From positions 237,977-301,976 of the forward strand of contig NZ_JACJPX010000001.1 in NCBI RefSeq assembly GCF_014696315.1: a stretch of 64,000 bases of DNA, written 5' to 3'. Every line of letters begins with the position of its first letter. The stretch's first letter is position 1. The position numbers and the translations under genes were made by a program. This DNA is from Calothrix membranacea FACHB-236. GTDB lineage: Bacteria; Cyanobacteriota; Cyanobacteriia; Cyanobacteriales; Nostocaceae. Below, piece after piece: positions 46,732-56,797 of this stretch. The notes beneath the pieces are model-generated. The model did not search any database. It was not told where the DNA came from and saw nothing but the letters and a program-made list of their open reading frames with translations.

Positions 46732-48093
46732 CTAAACGCGGGTAGCACGATTTATACTACCAACTTCAGCATCACGGACTTTCTTACTGCGCCACAATAA
46801 ACGAATTGGAGTGCCTTTAAATCCTAATTGTTGGCGAAATTGTCTTTCGATGTAGCGGCGGTAGTTTTCGTTAAAGCGTTTAGCATCGTTGACGAACAGG
46901 GCGATGGTTGGTGGTTGGGCACTGACTTGGGTTCCGTAATAAATTCTACCTTGTCGCCCACCCCGGGAGGTTGGTGGTGAATGCCAACTGATTGCATCTT
47001 CTAAGACTTCATTGATGACGGCTGTGGTCACACGGCGTTTGTGTGATTCCGCCGCTTGATTGACTAATTCTAAAATTTTCTCTACCCGCTGTCCGGTTAC
47101 GGCGCTGACAAATATTGTGTCTGCCCATTCGGTAAAATGCAGCCGTGCTTGGAGATTTTTTTCGTAGTCATAAATCGTGTAGGAGTCTTTTTCGACAGCA
47201 TCCCATTTATTGACTACAACTATACAAGCTCTGCCTTCGTCAATAATTCGCCCTGCTAATTTTTGGTCTTGATCGGTAACTCCATCTAAAGCGTCGATGA
47301 CCATTAACACCACATCAGCGCGGCGAATTGCTTTGAAAGCGCGGTTAATACTAAAGAATTCTGTGCCGTATTCAATGCTTTTCTTTTTGCGAATACCAGC
47401 AGTGTCAATCAAGCGATAGGTTTGTCCATCACGCTCAAACATGGTATCAATCGCATCACGGGTTGTACCAGAAATGGGACTGACGATCGCTCTTTCTTCT
47501 CCCAGAAAAGCGTTCAATAAACTAGATTTACCAACATTAGGGCGACCGATGATCGCTACTTTGATTTCATTAGTTTCCGGTACATCTGTGACATGGGGAA
47601 TGTGCTTAATTAACTCATCAAGCAATTCGCCTGTACCGCTACCATGAATTGCTGAAATTGGGTAAGGTTCACCTAATCCCAATTGCCAAAATTCCGCAGC
47701 TTGGATTAATCCTTGATCGGGGGATTCACATTTATTGACAGCTAACAGCACAGGTACAGGTTGTTGACGTAACCACTCCGCAATTTCTTCATCAGCGTGA
47801 GATGGGCCAGTTTGACCATCAACAACAAAAATAGCCGCACTAGCTTCCGCCAGTGCTGTCATTGCCTGTTGGCGAATCAGTGGTAAAAATTCCGTGTCAT
47901 CATTAAAGACCAAGCCACCTGTATCTACAACCAAAAATTCGCGATCGCTCCAAAAAGATGGCATATAAGTGCGATCGCGCGTCACTCCTGGTTCATCATG
48001 GACTATCGCCGTTTGTTCCCCGGCGAGACGATTAACCAGGGTAGATTTGCCCACATTGGGGCGACCGATAATTGCAACAATTGGCAGTGCCAT
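46732..48093 (-). CDS. der: GTPase Der (EngA), ribosome assembly
   Basis: 453 aa with two GTPase domains: [19 protein letters not shown] and NKCE in the first; [22 protein letters not shown] and NKWD in the second, followed by a KH-like C-terminal domain ending [12 protein letters not shown]. Der is essential for 50S subunit maturation. Standard length. Confidence 0.97.
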   Translation of the reverse strand: MALPIVAIIGRPNVGKSTLVNRLAGEQTAIVHDEPGVTRDRTYMPSFWSDREFLVVDTGGLVFNDDTEFLPLIRQQAMTALAEASAAIFVVDGQTGPSHADEEIAEWLRQQPVPVLLAVNKCESPDQGLIQAAEFWQLGLGEPYPISAIHGSGTGELLDELIKHIPHVTDVPETNEIKVAIIGRPNVGKSSLLNAFLGEERAIVSPISGTTRDAIDTMFERDGQTYRLIDTAGIRKKKSIEYGTEFFSINRAFKAIRRADVVLMVIDALDGVTDQDQKLAGRIIDEGRACIVVVNKWDAVEKDSYTIYDYEKNLQARLHFTEWADTIFVSAVTGQRVEKILELVNQAAESHKRRVTTAVINEVLEDAISWHSPPTSRGGRQGRIYYGTQVSAQPPTIALFVNDAKRFNENYRRYIERQFRQQLGFKGTPIRLLWRSKKVRDAEVGSINRATRV

Positions 48094-48228
48094 AAAACCA
48101 GGATTAAGTAAGAGACGTAATATATCACGTTTTTACATTTTAGCTACTTTAAGTGTTGATTCAATTGTTTGGGTCAATGATTGCGTAATTTTCTTGTTAA
48201 CCCATAACTCAATAGCTAATTCAAAAGA

Positions 48229-48311
48229 GTAGGGTGTGTTGTCGCGCAGCGCAACGCACCGACGCATCATCAACAACAAGGTGCGTTAGCCTACGGCATA
48301 ACACACCCTAC
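48229..48311. repeat. Long palindromic repeat
   Basis: GTAGGGTGTGTT and AACACACCCTAC close a long stem with internal GCGTTGCG/CGCAACGC-type stems. It is the longest member of the GTAGGGTGTGTT family seen at 14966 and 16554. Confidence 0.8.
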
Positions 48312-48332
48312 GGACTACGAAATATGCTAAAG

Positions 48333-48671
48333 CTATGCCACAGAAAAACCTGTATGTTGCCTGATTTTAGGATGGCGAAATCCCAGAACTATATCTTCTT
48401 TAGGAACTCCTGCTGCTAGTAAATCACTTGCTACACCTTCTTCGGTATCATCCCATTGAATCCAAATTTTTTCACCAATTAAACTTAAATGGATGGGTGT
48501 CGCATGAAGATATTTGTCACTACTCCAACCTATATCTAAAACTAAATATTGCCCCCGTTCATCATCAAATAAAACTTGAGAAGTATAACCATCGCCTAGG
48601 GCTGTTCGATAATCGGCATGATTCTGGAGTACGCTTTTAATAATGTTTTGGTATTTTAATCGGGTATCCAT
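48333..48671 (-). CDS. xisI: XisI-family protein
   Basis: 112 aa, full length: YQNIIKSVLQNHADYR, FDDERGQYLVLDIGWSSD, HLSLIGEKIWIQWDDTEEGV and ADLLAAGVPKEDIVLGFRHP. In Anabaena XisI with XisH controls excision of the fdxN element; chromosomal copies are common in Nostocales without a nearby excision element, and none is seen here. XisI normally follows xisH, of which only a stump remains. Confidence 0.92.
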   Translation of the reverse strand: MDTRLKYQNIIKSVLQNHADYRTALGDGYTSQVLFDDERGQYLVLDIGWSSDKYLHATPIHLSLIGEKIWIQWDDTEEGVASDLLAAGVPKEDIVLGFRHPKIRQHTGFSVA

Positions 48672-48712
48672 TGCACAATCGCCTCACTTTCAGCATCAAA
48701 GACAATTAGCTT
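48656..48712 (-). pseudogene. xisH: Stump of xisH
   Basis: The minus strand reads KLIVFDAESEAIVQWIPD and a stop that overlaps the xisI start, exactly the end of XisH proteins. A stop codon (TAA) comes directly before the Lys, and the rest of the about 138-aa gene is missing. A deletion removed nearly all of xisH but kept xisI. Confidence 0.75.
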
Positions 48713-48904
48713 TTACGAGAATTTATCTATTCTGGCTGTTTTTTGACACCAATAAGCGATCGCACTTTTATTGGAATTAAATATATTTAAATAAGCGAAA
48801 CAGAAGGTTGTGTATTCATTTTGCTGTTTGACACAAGCAAAGAGGCAAACTTTCTTAATTTACCCCTTCGCTGACTAATGCAAGTAATTGCAAATTTTCA
48901 ATAA

Positions 48905-49270
48905 TCACTCTGCAGACAATGCTGTTTGAACCGCTGGACGCACTTTCTTTCTGTATATCCTGCGCGTTCCACCAGCCATGCCATACTCATCACTAGTTTT
49001 GCCATAGCGAGATGCGACACTCAGCAGCATTTTCTCAGAAAACATATTCAACTCACTTTCTGCTTCTGATAATGCATTCTGTGTCATCTCTACCATTGTT
49101 TTTGCTTGGTTATAGGCAGCTAGCTTCTCTCGAATCTCCAGAATTTTATCTTTATAACTAGCGAGTGATAACCCATTCCCAAAGTCTAACTGAGAACTAA
49201 TCATCTCCATACCTTCAATCCGTCGTTCAGCTTTGGTGAGTGCGATAGAATTACGTCTCTTTTGTGCCAT
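48905..49270 (-). CDS. Small conserved protein paired with a 21-bp array (paralogue of 17150-17545)
   Basis: 121 aa. The basic start MAQKRRNSIALTKAERR is followed by a helical middle (about 38-85) and the conserved block SEKMLLSVASRYGKTSDEYG, AGG and a basic RRIYRKKVR tail. It aligns over its whole length with the protein at 17150-17545. A 21-bp tandem array (49449-49679) stands 178 bp upstream of the start. Function unknown; the basic ends suggest nucleic-acid contact. Confidence 0.8.
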   Translation of the reverse strand: MAQKRRNSIALTKAERRIEGMEMISSQLDFGNGLSLASYKDKILEIREKLAAYNQAKTMVEMTQNALSEAESELNMFSEKMLLSVASRYGKTSDEYGMAGGTRRIYRKKVRPAVQTALSAE

Positions 49271-49448
49271 AAACTTTTCCTGTGCAAAGTTTGATATGAA
49301 GAACCCTGATAATGCTTGATACGGAGTTCTTTATATACTTTTAAGATATGCAAAAGATAAATGTACTAGCCACAGTGAAGTTACAGAAGTTTGCTAGCAA
49401 TAGTATAAGCAAAAAGAATAAATAAGAGTATATTTCCGGAAATTAGCC

Positions 49449-49679
49449 GCAAAAGTAAGTTTGCGAGTTGCAAAAGCAAGTTTACGAGTTACAAAAGCAA
49501 GTTTGCAAGTTGCAAGTGTTAGTTTGCGAGTTGCAAAAGCTAGTTTGCGAGTTGCAAGTGTTAGTTTACGAGTTGCAAAAGCTAGTTTTCGAGTTGCAAG
49601 TGTTAGTTTGCGAGTTGCAAAAGCTAGTTTGCAAGTTACAAAAGCAAGTTTGCGAGTTGCAAGTGCTAGTTTACATCTT
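49449..49679. repeat. 21-bp tandem repeat array 2
   Basis: Exactly eleven 21-bp units. Two kinds alternate in part: GCAAAAGCAAGTTTGCGAG (type A) and GCAAGTGTTAGTTTGCGAG (type B), each plus TT, in the order A A A B A B A B A A B. One plus-strand frame reads ideal heptads (ELQKQVC, KLQVLVC), another VAKASLR. The array has the same period but no obvious sequence likeness to array 1. Confidence 0.93.
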
Positions 49680-49853
49680 ATTTAAAATGGGTCAGAATCC
49701 CCTTGATAAATCATTCCTGGGGTTGAAATTTAGTGGTATGTCTCATTAATTGTGATCGTTAAAATAACGAAACACGACAAAAAAATAGTGTCTGCTGTTG
49801 AAATTAGCAAACACTATCATAAACTTATGGCAAACAAGGAAACACTAATTACA

Positions 49854-50063
49854 TTACTTATCAATCTCTGGAACTAAATCGGGGCGTTCTTTATCTTCCC
49901 AACCTACAGGACGTTTGGAGTTATACCAAGCAATAGAACCAATAATGGCAGACGCAACAAAACCTACAAGAAAAACTACTGTGAGTACTAGCGAGTAATT
50001 AAAACTGCTTTCTGTCGCTAAAGATGCTTCTGTAATAAAATAAGCAAAGGCAGCATTTATCAT
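49854..50063 (-). CDS. Psb35-like photosystem II small protein
   Basis: 69 aa. One membrane helix (YSLVLTVVFLVGFVASAIIGSIA) and a conserved C-terminus WYNSKRPVGWEDKERPDLVP. This matches my memory of the cyanobacterial Psb35 family linked to CP47 assembly, but the identification rests on recall of the tail motif. A search would settle it. Confidence 0.6.
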   Translation of the reverse strand: MINAAFAYFITEASLATESSFNYSLVLTVVFLVGFVASAIIGSIAWYNSKRPVGWEDKERPDLVPEIDK

Positions 50064-50131
50064 AATTTTTAACCCTAAATCATTAACTAATTAAACCTAA
50101 TACCAATTTAATGTGAAGTTGCAAATATCCT

Positions 50132-50276
50132 GATCCCCCTAAATCCCCCTTTTTAAGGGGAGCCACTGCGTTGGGCGGCTTTGCCGACTTGTTCGCGTAG
50201 CGTCTCCCCTTGGGAGAAGCAAGTGGCGTGGATTTTGATTCTTTTCCCCCTTTTTTAAGGGGGGTTAGGGGGGATC
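50132..50276. repeat. Compound inverted repeat
   Basis: GATCCCCCTAAATCCCCCTT with TTTAAGGGG at the left and CCCCCTTTTTTAAGGGGGG with TTAGGGGGGATC at the right are inverted copies enclosing the GGAGCCACTGCGTTGGGCGG element. A composite hairpin, not a gene. Confidence 0.8.
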
Positions 50277-50444
50277 GAATTCTATGCAGCTTCATAAAGA
50301 ATTAGTATAAATTGACAAATTGATTTCCTGATTCCTTCAGTGTCCTTCCCATTCCCCATGCCCATTTTTAAGCCAGAAGGCAGAATAAACGTGACTATTT
50401 ATTATTCACCTTATTTTCTACCTTCTTACTGAAATTAATCGAAA

Positions 50445-50627
50445 TTAATTTACAGATTTTTTAACTTCATCTTTGAAGTTTTCGGCCGTATGGCGAACTT
50501 GAGACTCTACTTGTTTTGCTTGTCCTTCGGCTTTATCGTTTGGGTTGCCAGTAACGTCACCAACGGCTTCTTGAATTTTACCTTCGATATTTTTGGCAAC
50601 CGCTTTAGCTCTATTTTCTAAACTCAT
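50445..50627 (-). CDS. CsbD-family stress protein
   Basis: 60 aa: NRAKAVAKNIEGKIQEAVGD, VTGNPNDKAEGQAKQVESQ and a helical end. CsbD-like proteins are small, soluble and induced by general stress in many bacteria; the molecular role is unknown. Confidence 0.88.
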   Translation of the reverse strand: MSLENRAKAVAKNIEGKIQEAVGDVTGNPNDKAEGQAKQVESQVRHTAENFKDEVKKSVN

Positions 50628-51034
50628 AATTCGCTCCTATGTTTTAATTATTTGTTTAATGGGGCTTGAGTCATTCAATGTTTATAGATTAGCTTTTTGT
50701 TCTGAGGAGCGATTCTGCCTTGAGAGGAAAATTAATCAGATTTTTTATAATTCTCTATATATAATTTTGAGTTAGCTCAACTCATCTTGAGATTTGAAAG
50801 CATAATTTATCGATAGAAGTAGATGCTTTAGTAGTTCTATCTCCAGATAAAAAGTTCTGCGTCTAGCGATAGGGTATGTTAATGCTAATACCAATTCATG
50901 AAAATATTGATACAAGTTAGATATCCTCATATAGGAATCCGATTTGATTTCTGAAAAAATCTCTCTGCTTTGACACGGATGCGTTAGCGATAGCGTAACG
51001 CATCCTACGTGAACTGCCGCATGAATAGTGCGTT
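50628..51034. repeat. Intergenic with nested repeats
   Basis: TAATACCAATTCATGAAAAT occurs at about 50886 and again at about 51141, as direct repeats around MITE copy C. The GATGCGTTAGCGATAGCG hairpin (about 50978-51005) copies the one at 14281. No gene is visible. Confidence 0.65.
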
Positions 51035-51135
51035 ATACCAATTTGAAAAAAGAATGCGACATGATTGTAGGGGCAAGGCAATGCCTTGCCCTCTAGAATA
51101 TATTGATGTGTCGCAAACATTATTTGAATTGGTAT
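51035..51135. mobile_element. MITE-like hairpin element, copy C
   Basis: ATACCAATTTGAAAAAAG at the left, GGGCAAGGCA-A-TGCCTTGCCC in the centre and TTTGAATTGGTAT at the right: the most complete copy with recognisable terminal inverted repeats. Confidence 0.85.
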
Positions 51136-51173
51136 CAGTCTAATACCAATTCATGAAAATATCACTAACATCA

Positions 51174-51199
51174 AAAAACAGCCTATTTGCAGGCTGTTA
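51174..51199 (-). terminator. Intrinsic terminator
   Basis: On the minus strand AACAGCCT and AGGCTGTT pair around GCAAAT, followed by TTTTTG. It lies 110 bp after the gene at 51309-51539. Confidence 0.75.
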
Positions 51200-51308
51200 G
51201 ATCACCAAAATTTAAAACCTATGTTTTTGTATATTTAATTTACGTTGAGTTAGTTTTTAATTTACCATTCTCAACTCAATAATATTTGGAGCAATATCGG
51301 CTGCAAAT

Positions 51309-51539
51309 TTAAGCAGCAACCACCTGGATTTCTCGGGAAGCAATATCTGTTTCTAATAATACTACTGTGGTTTCATAACCAATCCTACCCGTTTCTGGCT
51401 CGGCTCCCATTGCCATTTCTACATGATAGACCCAAGTATCAGAATTAGGGCTGCATTTTACGATCATTCCCATCCCGCCGATAAATTCTACTGTTTCTCC
51501 TGGGGAAAATTTAGGTATTGCCAAATAATTTGCACTCAT
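51309..51539 (-). CDS. Small conserved hypothetical protein
   Basis: 76 aa from MSANYLAIP (51539); the frame opens four codons earlier. FSPGETVEFIGGMGMIVKCS, WVYHVEMAMG and ETTVVLLETDI suggest a small all-beta (SH3- or KOW-like) domain. No membrane segment. Function unknown. Confidence 0.7.
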   Translation of the reverse strand: MSANYLAIPKFSPGETVEFIGGMGMIVKCSPNSDTWVYHVEMAMGAEPETGRIGYETTVVLLETDIASREIQVVAA

Positions 51540-51900
51540 TTCAATCACCACTTTTATTTTATGTAGCCTTTAGTTCAATTTATAATGCACGTTCGTTATT
51601 TCCTGCTCTATCGCAAGTTTAAATTTAGGCATTATTTATTTAATTCTCTCGAATCAATTGAGATAATCTCTAGAATGAATATCAGCTTTTATTAAATTTT
51701 TTGGTATTCTAAATAACATAAGATATTGATTAAAATTACCTTATGTTAAAATAAAATAAAAAATATTAAAAAATTTTAGAGTATGCTTTCAAAGCGATTG
51801 AGTAGGAATCAACTCTGCAATGTCTTCTATGACTTTGTTGAGGTAAAAGGATATAAAAAGTCATACTCGTAAGCAGATATAGTTGCAATTAACAAGAGAA

Positions 51901-54900
51901 ATGTTCAATCATTTGAAAATTGGCAGCAAAATAGGATCTAGTTTCGCTTTAGGTTTGGCAATTTTAAGCGCCATTGGTTACGTCTCCTATCGCACTACTC
52001 AAGAACTGATTACAACTTCCTACTTGGAAAGCCATACATACCAGGTGCTAGGACTGCTGGATGAAGTAAGTTCCAAAATTAAAGATGCGGAAACAGGACA
52101 GCGTGGGTACATAATTACGGGACAAGATCCATATCTAGAACCTTATCAGGCTGCGATCGCATCTTTAGAGCAACCTCTCCAAAAACTCCGCAAGTTAACT
52201 GCTGATAACCCCACTCAACAAAATCAGCTCAATATCTTAGAGCCATTAGTCAAAGAAAGAGTAAATGTCTTGAAAAAAGTGATTGTGGCGCGAGAAAATC
52301 AAGGCTTTGAAGCTGCTCAGAAGTTGGTGCTGGTGAATGAAGGGAAGCTGTTAATGGATCAAATCCGCAACCTGACTGAGGAAATGAAGCAACAGGAGCG
52401 TCAATTATTAGCAAAACGTTCGATTCAGGCCAAAACAGCAGCCCATCAAACTACTGCTACTATTGTCTACGGAATTCCCATATCTTTTATCTTGATAGCT
52501 TTAATTGGCTATCTGCTATCGCGAAATATCTCTAAACCTCTAGAAAAAATTGCTCGTGTCGCCAGCAAAATTGCGGATGGCGATTTGTCTACAAGTTTAC
52601 CAGATACAAAACGTCAAGATGAGGTAGGTATACTCACAACTAGTTTCAATCAAATGATTGCTAATTTGCGCGAAACTAAGCAATTAAATGAAGAGCAAAG
52701 CTGGTTAAAGTCAAATTTAGCTGATTTGAGTAACACTCTGCAAGGGAGAAGAAATTTAGCAAATGTGACGCAATTGGTATTATCGCGGTTAGCTGTTTTA
52801 GTGGGAGCGCAACAAGGTGTTTTCTATGTAATGGATTCCCTAGAAAATCAGCCTGTGATCAAGCTATTGAGTAGCTATGCTTATACTGAACGCAAAAATT
52901 TAGCCAATCAATTTCGTTTAGGTGAAGGCTTAGTTGGACAATGTGCTTTAGAAAAGCAAAGAATTTTACTTACCCAAGTTCCTAATGATTATATTCGCAT
53001 TAGTTCTGGCTTGGGTGAAACTCCACCGTTAAATATTATTGTCTTGCCTGTATTATTTGAAGACCAGGTAGTTGCTGTTATTGAACTCGCCTCATTGCAA
53101 ACTTTTAATAAATTACATTTAACTTTTTTAGAACAAGTTAGCGAAGTGACTGGTGTAGTTTTAAATGCCATTAAGTCTGATATGCTAACCCAAGAACTAC
53201 TCCAACAATCTCAGAATTTAACAGAAGAATTACAAAATCAACAAGAAGAACTGAAGCTGAGTAATCAACGCTTGCAAGAACAAGCCCAGGAGTTAGAAGA
53301 ATCCCAATTACTTTTGAAACAACAACAAGAAGAATTACAGCAATCCAACGAGGAATTACAACAATTAAATGAGGAATTAGAAGAAAAGGCAGAATTACTC
53401 AATGCCCAAAAACGAGAAGTTGAAACTAAAAACCAACAAATTGAACAAGCCAGGCTATCTTTAGAAACCAAGGCACAACAATTAACTTTAACTTCCAAAT
53501 ATAAATCAGAATTTTTAGCCAATATGTCCCATGAGTTGCGGACACCGTTGAATAGCTTATTAATCTTGGCACGATTGATGTCAGAGAATCCAGAAGGTAA
53601 TCTCACAGAAAAACAAATAGAATATAGCCAAACAATTTATGGTGCTGGCAATGATTTATTGAGATTGATTAATGATATTTTAGACTTAGCTAAAATTGAA
53701 TCAGGTAAGTTTGCTGTCGAAAATGAAGAAGTCGGCTTTATAACTTTGCAAAGCTACTTACAAGCAAATTTCCGTCAGCTAGCATTAGAAAAAGGGCTAA
53801 GTTTTAATATTGAAATTGGCGAAAATTTGCCCCTAAGATTTAATACTGACTCCAAACGCCTCCAACAAATTTTAAATAATTTATTGGCAAACGCTTTTAA
53901 GTTTACCGAACAAGGAGGAATTTCCTTGCAAATTAGCATGGTAAACCCAGATACAGTTGCTTTTGCAGTCAGCGATACTGGTATTGGTATTCCTAGTGAT
54001 AAACAGCAATTAATTTTTGAAGCTTTTCAACAAGCAGATGGTACAACCAGCCGCAAATATGGCGGAACTGGCTTAGGTTTATCGATTAGCCGGGAACTAG
54101 CTCATTTGCTAGGTGGGAGAATTGAACTAGTTAGCCAACTAGGACAAGGAAGCACATTTACACTATATTTACCAATGCAGGGAATCCGCACCCAAACGCA
54201 AAGTAGAGAAGATATTTTACAAGACAAAAAGCAAATTTCTCTACCCCCCGAAATTTCCCCATCTCCTGAAGCCTCCCCATCTCCTGTAGTTCCTATCTCC
54301 CTGACTCCTCAAACCGAAGTTGCAGACGATAGAGATGGGATTCAAGTCGGCGATAAAGTTCTGCTGGTAATTGAAGATGATGTGAAATTCGTCCGCATTT
54401 TGTTGGACATGGCGCGACAACAAGGGTTTAAGGTGTTAGTAGCATTAAACAGCAAACAAGGATTAGCCCTAGCACAACAGTTTAAACCCGATGCCATTAC
54501 TTTAGATATATGTATGCCAGATATGGATGGTTGGATGGTGTTAGATAGGCTCAAACATGATCTACAAACACGCCATATTCCCGTACATATATTTTCCATT
54601 GACGATCGCCAGCAGCGGGGGTTAGAGTTAGGCGCGATCGCTTATTTACAAAAGCCTGTTAGTAAAGAACAACTCGTTGGTGCTTTAACTGATATTAAAG
54701 GCTTTGTTGAGCGTAAGGTAAAAAATTTGCTGGTAATTGAAGATGACCCAGTCCAAGCCCGCAGTATTATTGACCTAATCGGCAATGGTGACGTTCAAAG
54801 TACAGCAGTACATACAGCCGCCGCAGCATTAGCAACCCTGCAATCCCAGCAGATAGATTGTATTGTGCTGGATTTGGGTTTACCGGATATGACTGGCTTA

Positions 54901-55524
54901 GAACTGATTGAGGAAATTAAACAACAACCCCACTGGCTGAAAATTCCCATTATTGTTTACACAGGGAAAGAACTTTCTCGCCAAGAAGAGACGCAATTGC
55001 GACGCTTGGCAGAGACAATCATTATTAAAGATGTGCGATCGCCTGAACGGTTACTTGATGAAACTGCCTTATTTTTACATCGTATCCAGGCAAATTTACC
55101 CCAGTCAAAACGCCACATCTTAGAGCAACTCCGCAGTTCTGATCCCATACTGGCCAATAAAAAGATTTTAATTATAGATGACGATGTCCGGAATATTTTT
55201 GCTCTGACTAGCTTGTTAGAAGGCTATCAAATGCAAGTCTTATTTGCAGAGAATGGTAGAGATGGTATTGCTATATTGCAAGCCAACTCTGATATTGATA
55301 TCGTCTTAATGGATGTAATGATGCCAGAAATGGATGGTTATCAAACAACTCGCGCTATCCGTGAACTAAGGGAATTCCGTTCCTTACCCATAATTGCTTT
55401 AACTGCAAAAGCCATGCAAGGCGATCGCGAAAAATGTATCGCAGCTGGAGCCTCAGATTATATTACCAAGCCTGTAGACACTGAACAATTACTTTCCCTG
55501 TTGCGGGTTTGGTTGTATCAGTAA
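51901..55524 (+). CDS. Hybrid histidine kinase CHASE3-HAMP-GAF-HisKA-HATPase-REC-REC-REC
   Basis: 1207 aa from ATG 51901 (AAGAGA upstream; a TTG at 51883 is less likely). A membrane helix at about 10-30, a CHASE3 domain (KIKDAETGQRGYIITGQDPY), a second helix near 185-205, HAMP, GAF (about 280-425), a long coiled coil to about 535, HisKA with NMSHELRTPLNSLLILARLM, HATPase with LLANAFKFTE and GTGLGLSIS, then three receivers with phospho-Asp in LDICMPDMDG, LDLGLPDMTG and MDVMMPEMDG. CheR and CheB genes follow after 1.2 kb, so a chemosensory-like output is likely. Confidence 0.93.
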   Translation: MFNHLKIGSKIGSSFALGLAILSAIGYVSYRTTQELITTSYLESHTYQVLGLLDEVSSKIKDAETGQRGYIITGQDPYLEPYQAAIASLEQPLQKLRKLTADNPTQQNQLNILEPLVKERVNVLKKVIVARENQGFEAAQKLVLVNEGKLLMDQIRNLTEEMKQQERQLLAKRSIQAKTAAHQTTATIVYGIPISFILIALIGYLLSRNISKPLEKIARVASKIADGDLSTSLPDTKRQDEVGILTTSFNQMIANLRETKQLNEEQSWLKSNLADLSNTLQGRRNLANVTQLVLSRLAVLVGAQQGVFYVMDSLENQPVIKLLSSYAYTERKNLANQFRLGEGLVGQCALEKQRILLTQVPNDYIRISSGLGETPPLNIIVLPVLFEDQVVAVIELASLQTFNKLHLTFLEQVSEVTGVVLNAIKSDMLTQELLQQSQNLTEELQNQQEELKLSNQRLQEQAQELEESQLLLKQQQEELQQSNEELQQLNEELEEKAELLNAQKREVETKNQQIEQARLSLETKAQQLTLTSKYKSEFLANMSHELRTPLNSLLILARLMSENPEGNLTEKQIEYSQTIYGAGNDLLRLINDILDLAKIESGKFAVENEEVGFITLQSYLQANFRQLALEKGLSFNIEIGENLPLRFNTDSKRLQQILNNLLANAFKFTEQGGISLQISMVNPDTVAFAVSDTGIGIPSDKQQLIFEAFQQADGTTSRKYGGTGLGLSISRELAHLLGGRIELVSQLGQGSTFTLYLPMQGIRTQTQSREDILQDKKQISLPPEISPSPEASPSPVVPISLTPQTEVADDRDGIQVGDKVLLVIEDDVKFVRILLDMARQQGFKVLVALNSKQGLALAQQFKPDAITLDICMPDMDGWMVLDRLKHDLQTRHIPVHIFSIDDRQQRGLELGAIAYLQKPVSKEQLVGALTDIKGFVERKVKNLLVIEDDPVQARSIIDLIGNGDVQSTAVHTAAAALATLQSQQIDCIVLDLGLPDMTGLELIEEIKQQPHWLKIPIIVYTGKELSRQEETQLRRLAETIIIKDVRSPERLLDETALFLHRIQANLPQSKRHILEQLRSSDPILANKKILIIDDDVRNIFALTSLLEGYQMQVLFAENGRDGIAILQANSDIDIVLMDVMMPEMDGYQTTRAIRELREFRSLPIIALTAKAMQGDREKCIAAGASDYITKPVDTEQLLSLLRVWLYQ

Positions 55525-55789
55525 AGAGTGCCAAGTTAAGGTCTAATACAGTTTAGATCAGCCTATTTTTTAAATCTTGAGACAGAATCCACACAGCTAT
55601 TTTTGGTTCTTAAGTGTGATGTACTGTTTAAATTTGGCATTATAAAATACAAAAAAATCTTCTTGTATCAATTCTTTATGAGGCTGTATAGAATTCCCTC
55701 CCCCCTCAATACTTGTCACTTAAGGACAAAAGAAGAAGGGGAAAAGGGGTAATAAAAAACCTTTAATCCTTACCCTTTCACCTTTTCCC
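55525..55789. other. Intergenic
   Basis: No gene is visible. AT-rich, with C/T-rich short repeats near 55700 and 55770. Confidence 0.5.
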
Positions 55790-55876
55790 CAAACCAAACG
55801 ACACATCAATATATTCTAGAGGGCAAGGCAATGCCTTGCCCCTACAATCTGTCGCATTCTTTTTTAAAATTGGTAT
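55790..55876. mobile_element. MITE-like hairpin element, copy D (left end shortened)
   Basis: ACACATCAATATATTCTAGA, GGGCAAGGCA-A-TGCCTTGCCC and CTGTCGCATTCTTTTTT to AATTGGTAT; the left terminal repeat is worn (AACCAAACG). Confidence 0.8.
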
Positions 55877-56128
55877 TACTCAACAAAAAAACCGAACAAT
55901 AATTTTGGAGGGGGTTTGGGGGACGCAACCGTCACCCAATAGGGGGTTTGGGGGATTCTCCCCCAATTCTTCTGGCTTCTTTAATAAGTGACAAATCAAT
56001 CGCTAATGAGCTTAACCCCAGCGTATTGCTTTTTCAGGGCAACCCCCGCAACGCAGTGGCGTGGAGTTAGGGGGATCTAAAAGTATTTGCTACATCATTG
56101 AGGACTTTTCAAACATCCTCCAAGAAAC

Positions 56129-56167
56129 AAAAGCCAGGTTTATTAAAAAACTTGGCTTTTGTATTTT
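56129..56167 (+). terminator. Intrinsic terminator
   Basis: AAAAGCCAGGTTT (56129-56141) and AAACTTGGCTTTT (56148-56160) form a stem followed by GTATTTTT. No gene ends directly before it; the nearest is the hybrid kinase 600 bp upstream. Confidence 0.7.
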
Positions 56168-56337
56168 TACTAAAAAAAATTAAAATTATTTAAGATTTAT
56201 TGGAGTATTTAAATGATAATAAAAGAGGAATTTTATAACTTTAGATAAAATATTCGTCTGACTTTAGAGAGTTAACAAATTATCCTAAAAATTTTATTTT
56301 GAATATATAAAATCATTGGGATAAAACTTGCAGACTA

Positions 56338-56490
56338 ATGAATACATCGAAAGAAATAACCAGAAATAGTGTGGCAGCAGTACAGCTAAAGCATATTCGC
56401 CTGTCACTACAAAGTATGATCAATCATTTAAATAATGATTGCCCTGGTAGCCACAATTGTCATTGCCTGCAGATAAGCGGGAATAGATAA
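56338..56490 (+). CDS. Small ORF resembling the metal-binding end of MerR regulators
   Basis: 50 aa: a helix (VAAVQLKHIRLSLQSMINHL) and a Cys/His tail NNDCPGSHNCHCLQI. The C-terminal dimer helix and metal loop of MerR-type zinc/cobalt/cadmium regulators look alike, but the DNA-binding part is absent and no clear ribosome binding site is seen. It could be a relic, a small metal-binding protein or chance. Confidence 0.4.
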   Translation: MNTSKEITRNSVAAVQLKHIRLSLQSMINHLNNDCPGSHNCHCLQISGNR

Positions 56491-56797
56491 TATTTCCCAA
56501 ACATGGTTTACTAAGTAATAGCAATTGGCGATATCAGACTCACATTTAATTTTTGCGAAGCTTTCGCTCTTACCTTTCCTCTGTACCCTATTGTCTGTTT
56601 CCTTTATACGCCAGTAATTTCAGTAATCACAGCGAATAGCTTATATGTAATCCTAAATGATTTGTGAAATCTTACATATAGATTTGTTGACAGTCAACAG
56701 TCAACAGCCAAAACCGATATTTTTCACAACTGAAATAGGATTGCTATAGTTGGATATTTACAGCAAGAAGATTTTTTTATCTTCTTTCGCCTTTGTT

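Noticed and set aside
48333..48671. fdxN-type excision element
   Set aside because: Only XisI is present; no XisF-type recombinase, fdxN or attachment repeats are seen.
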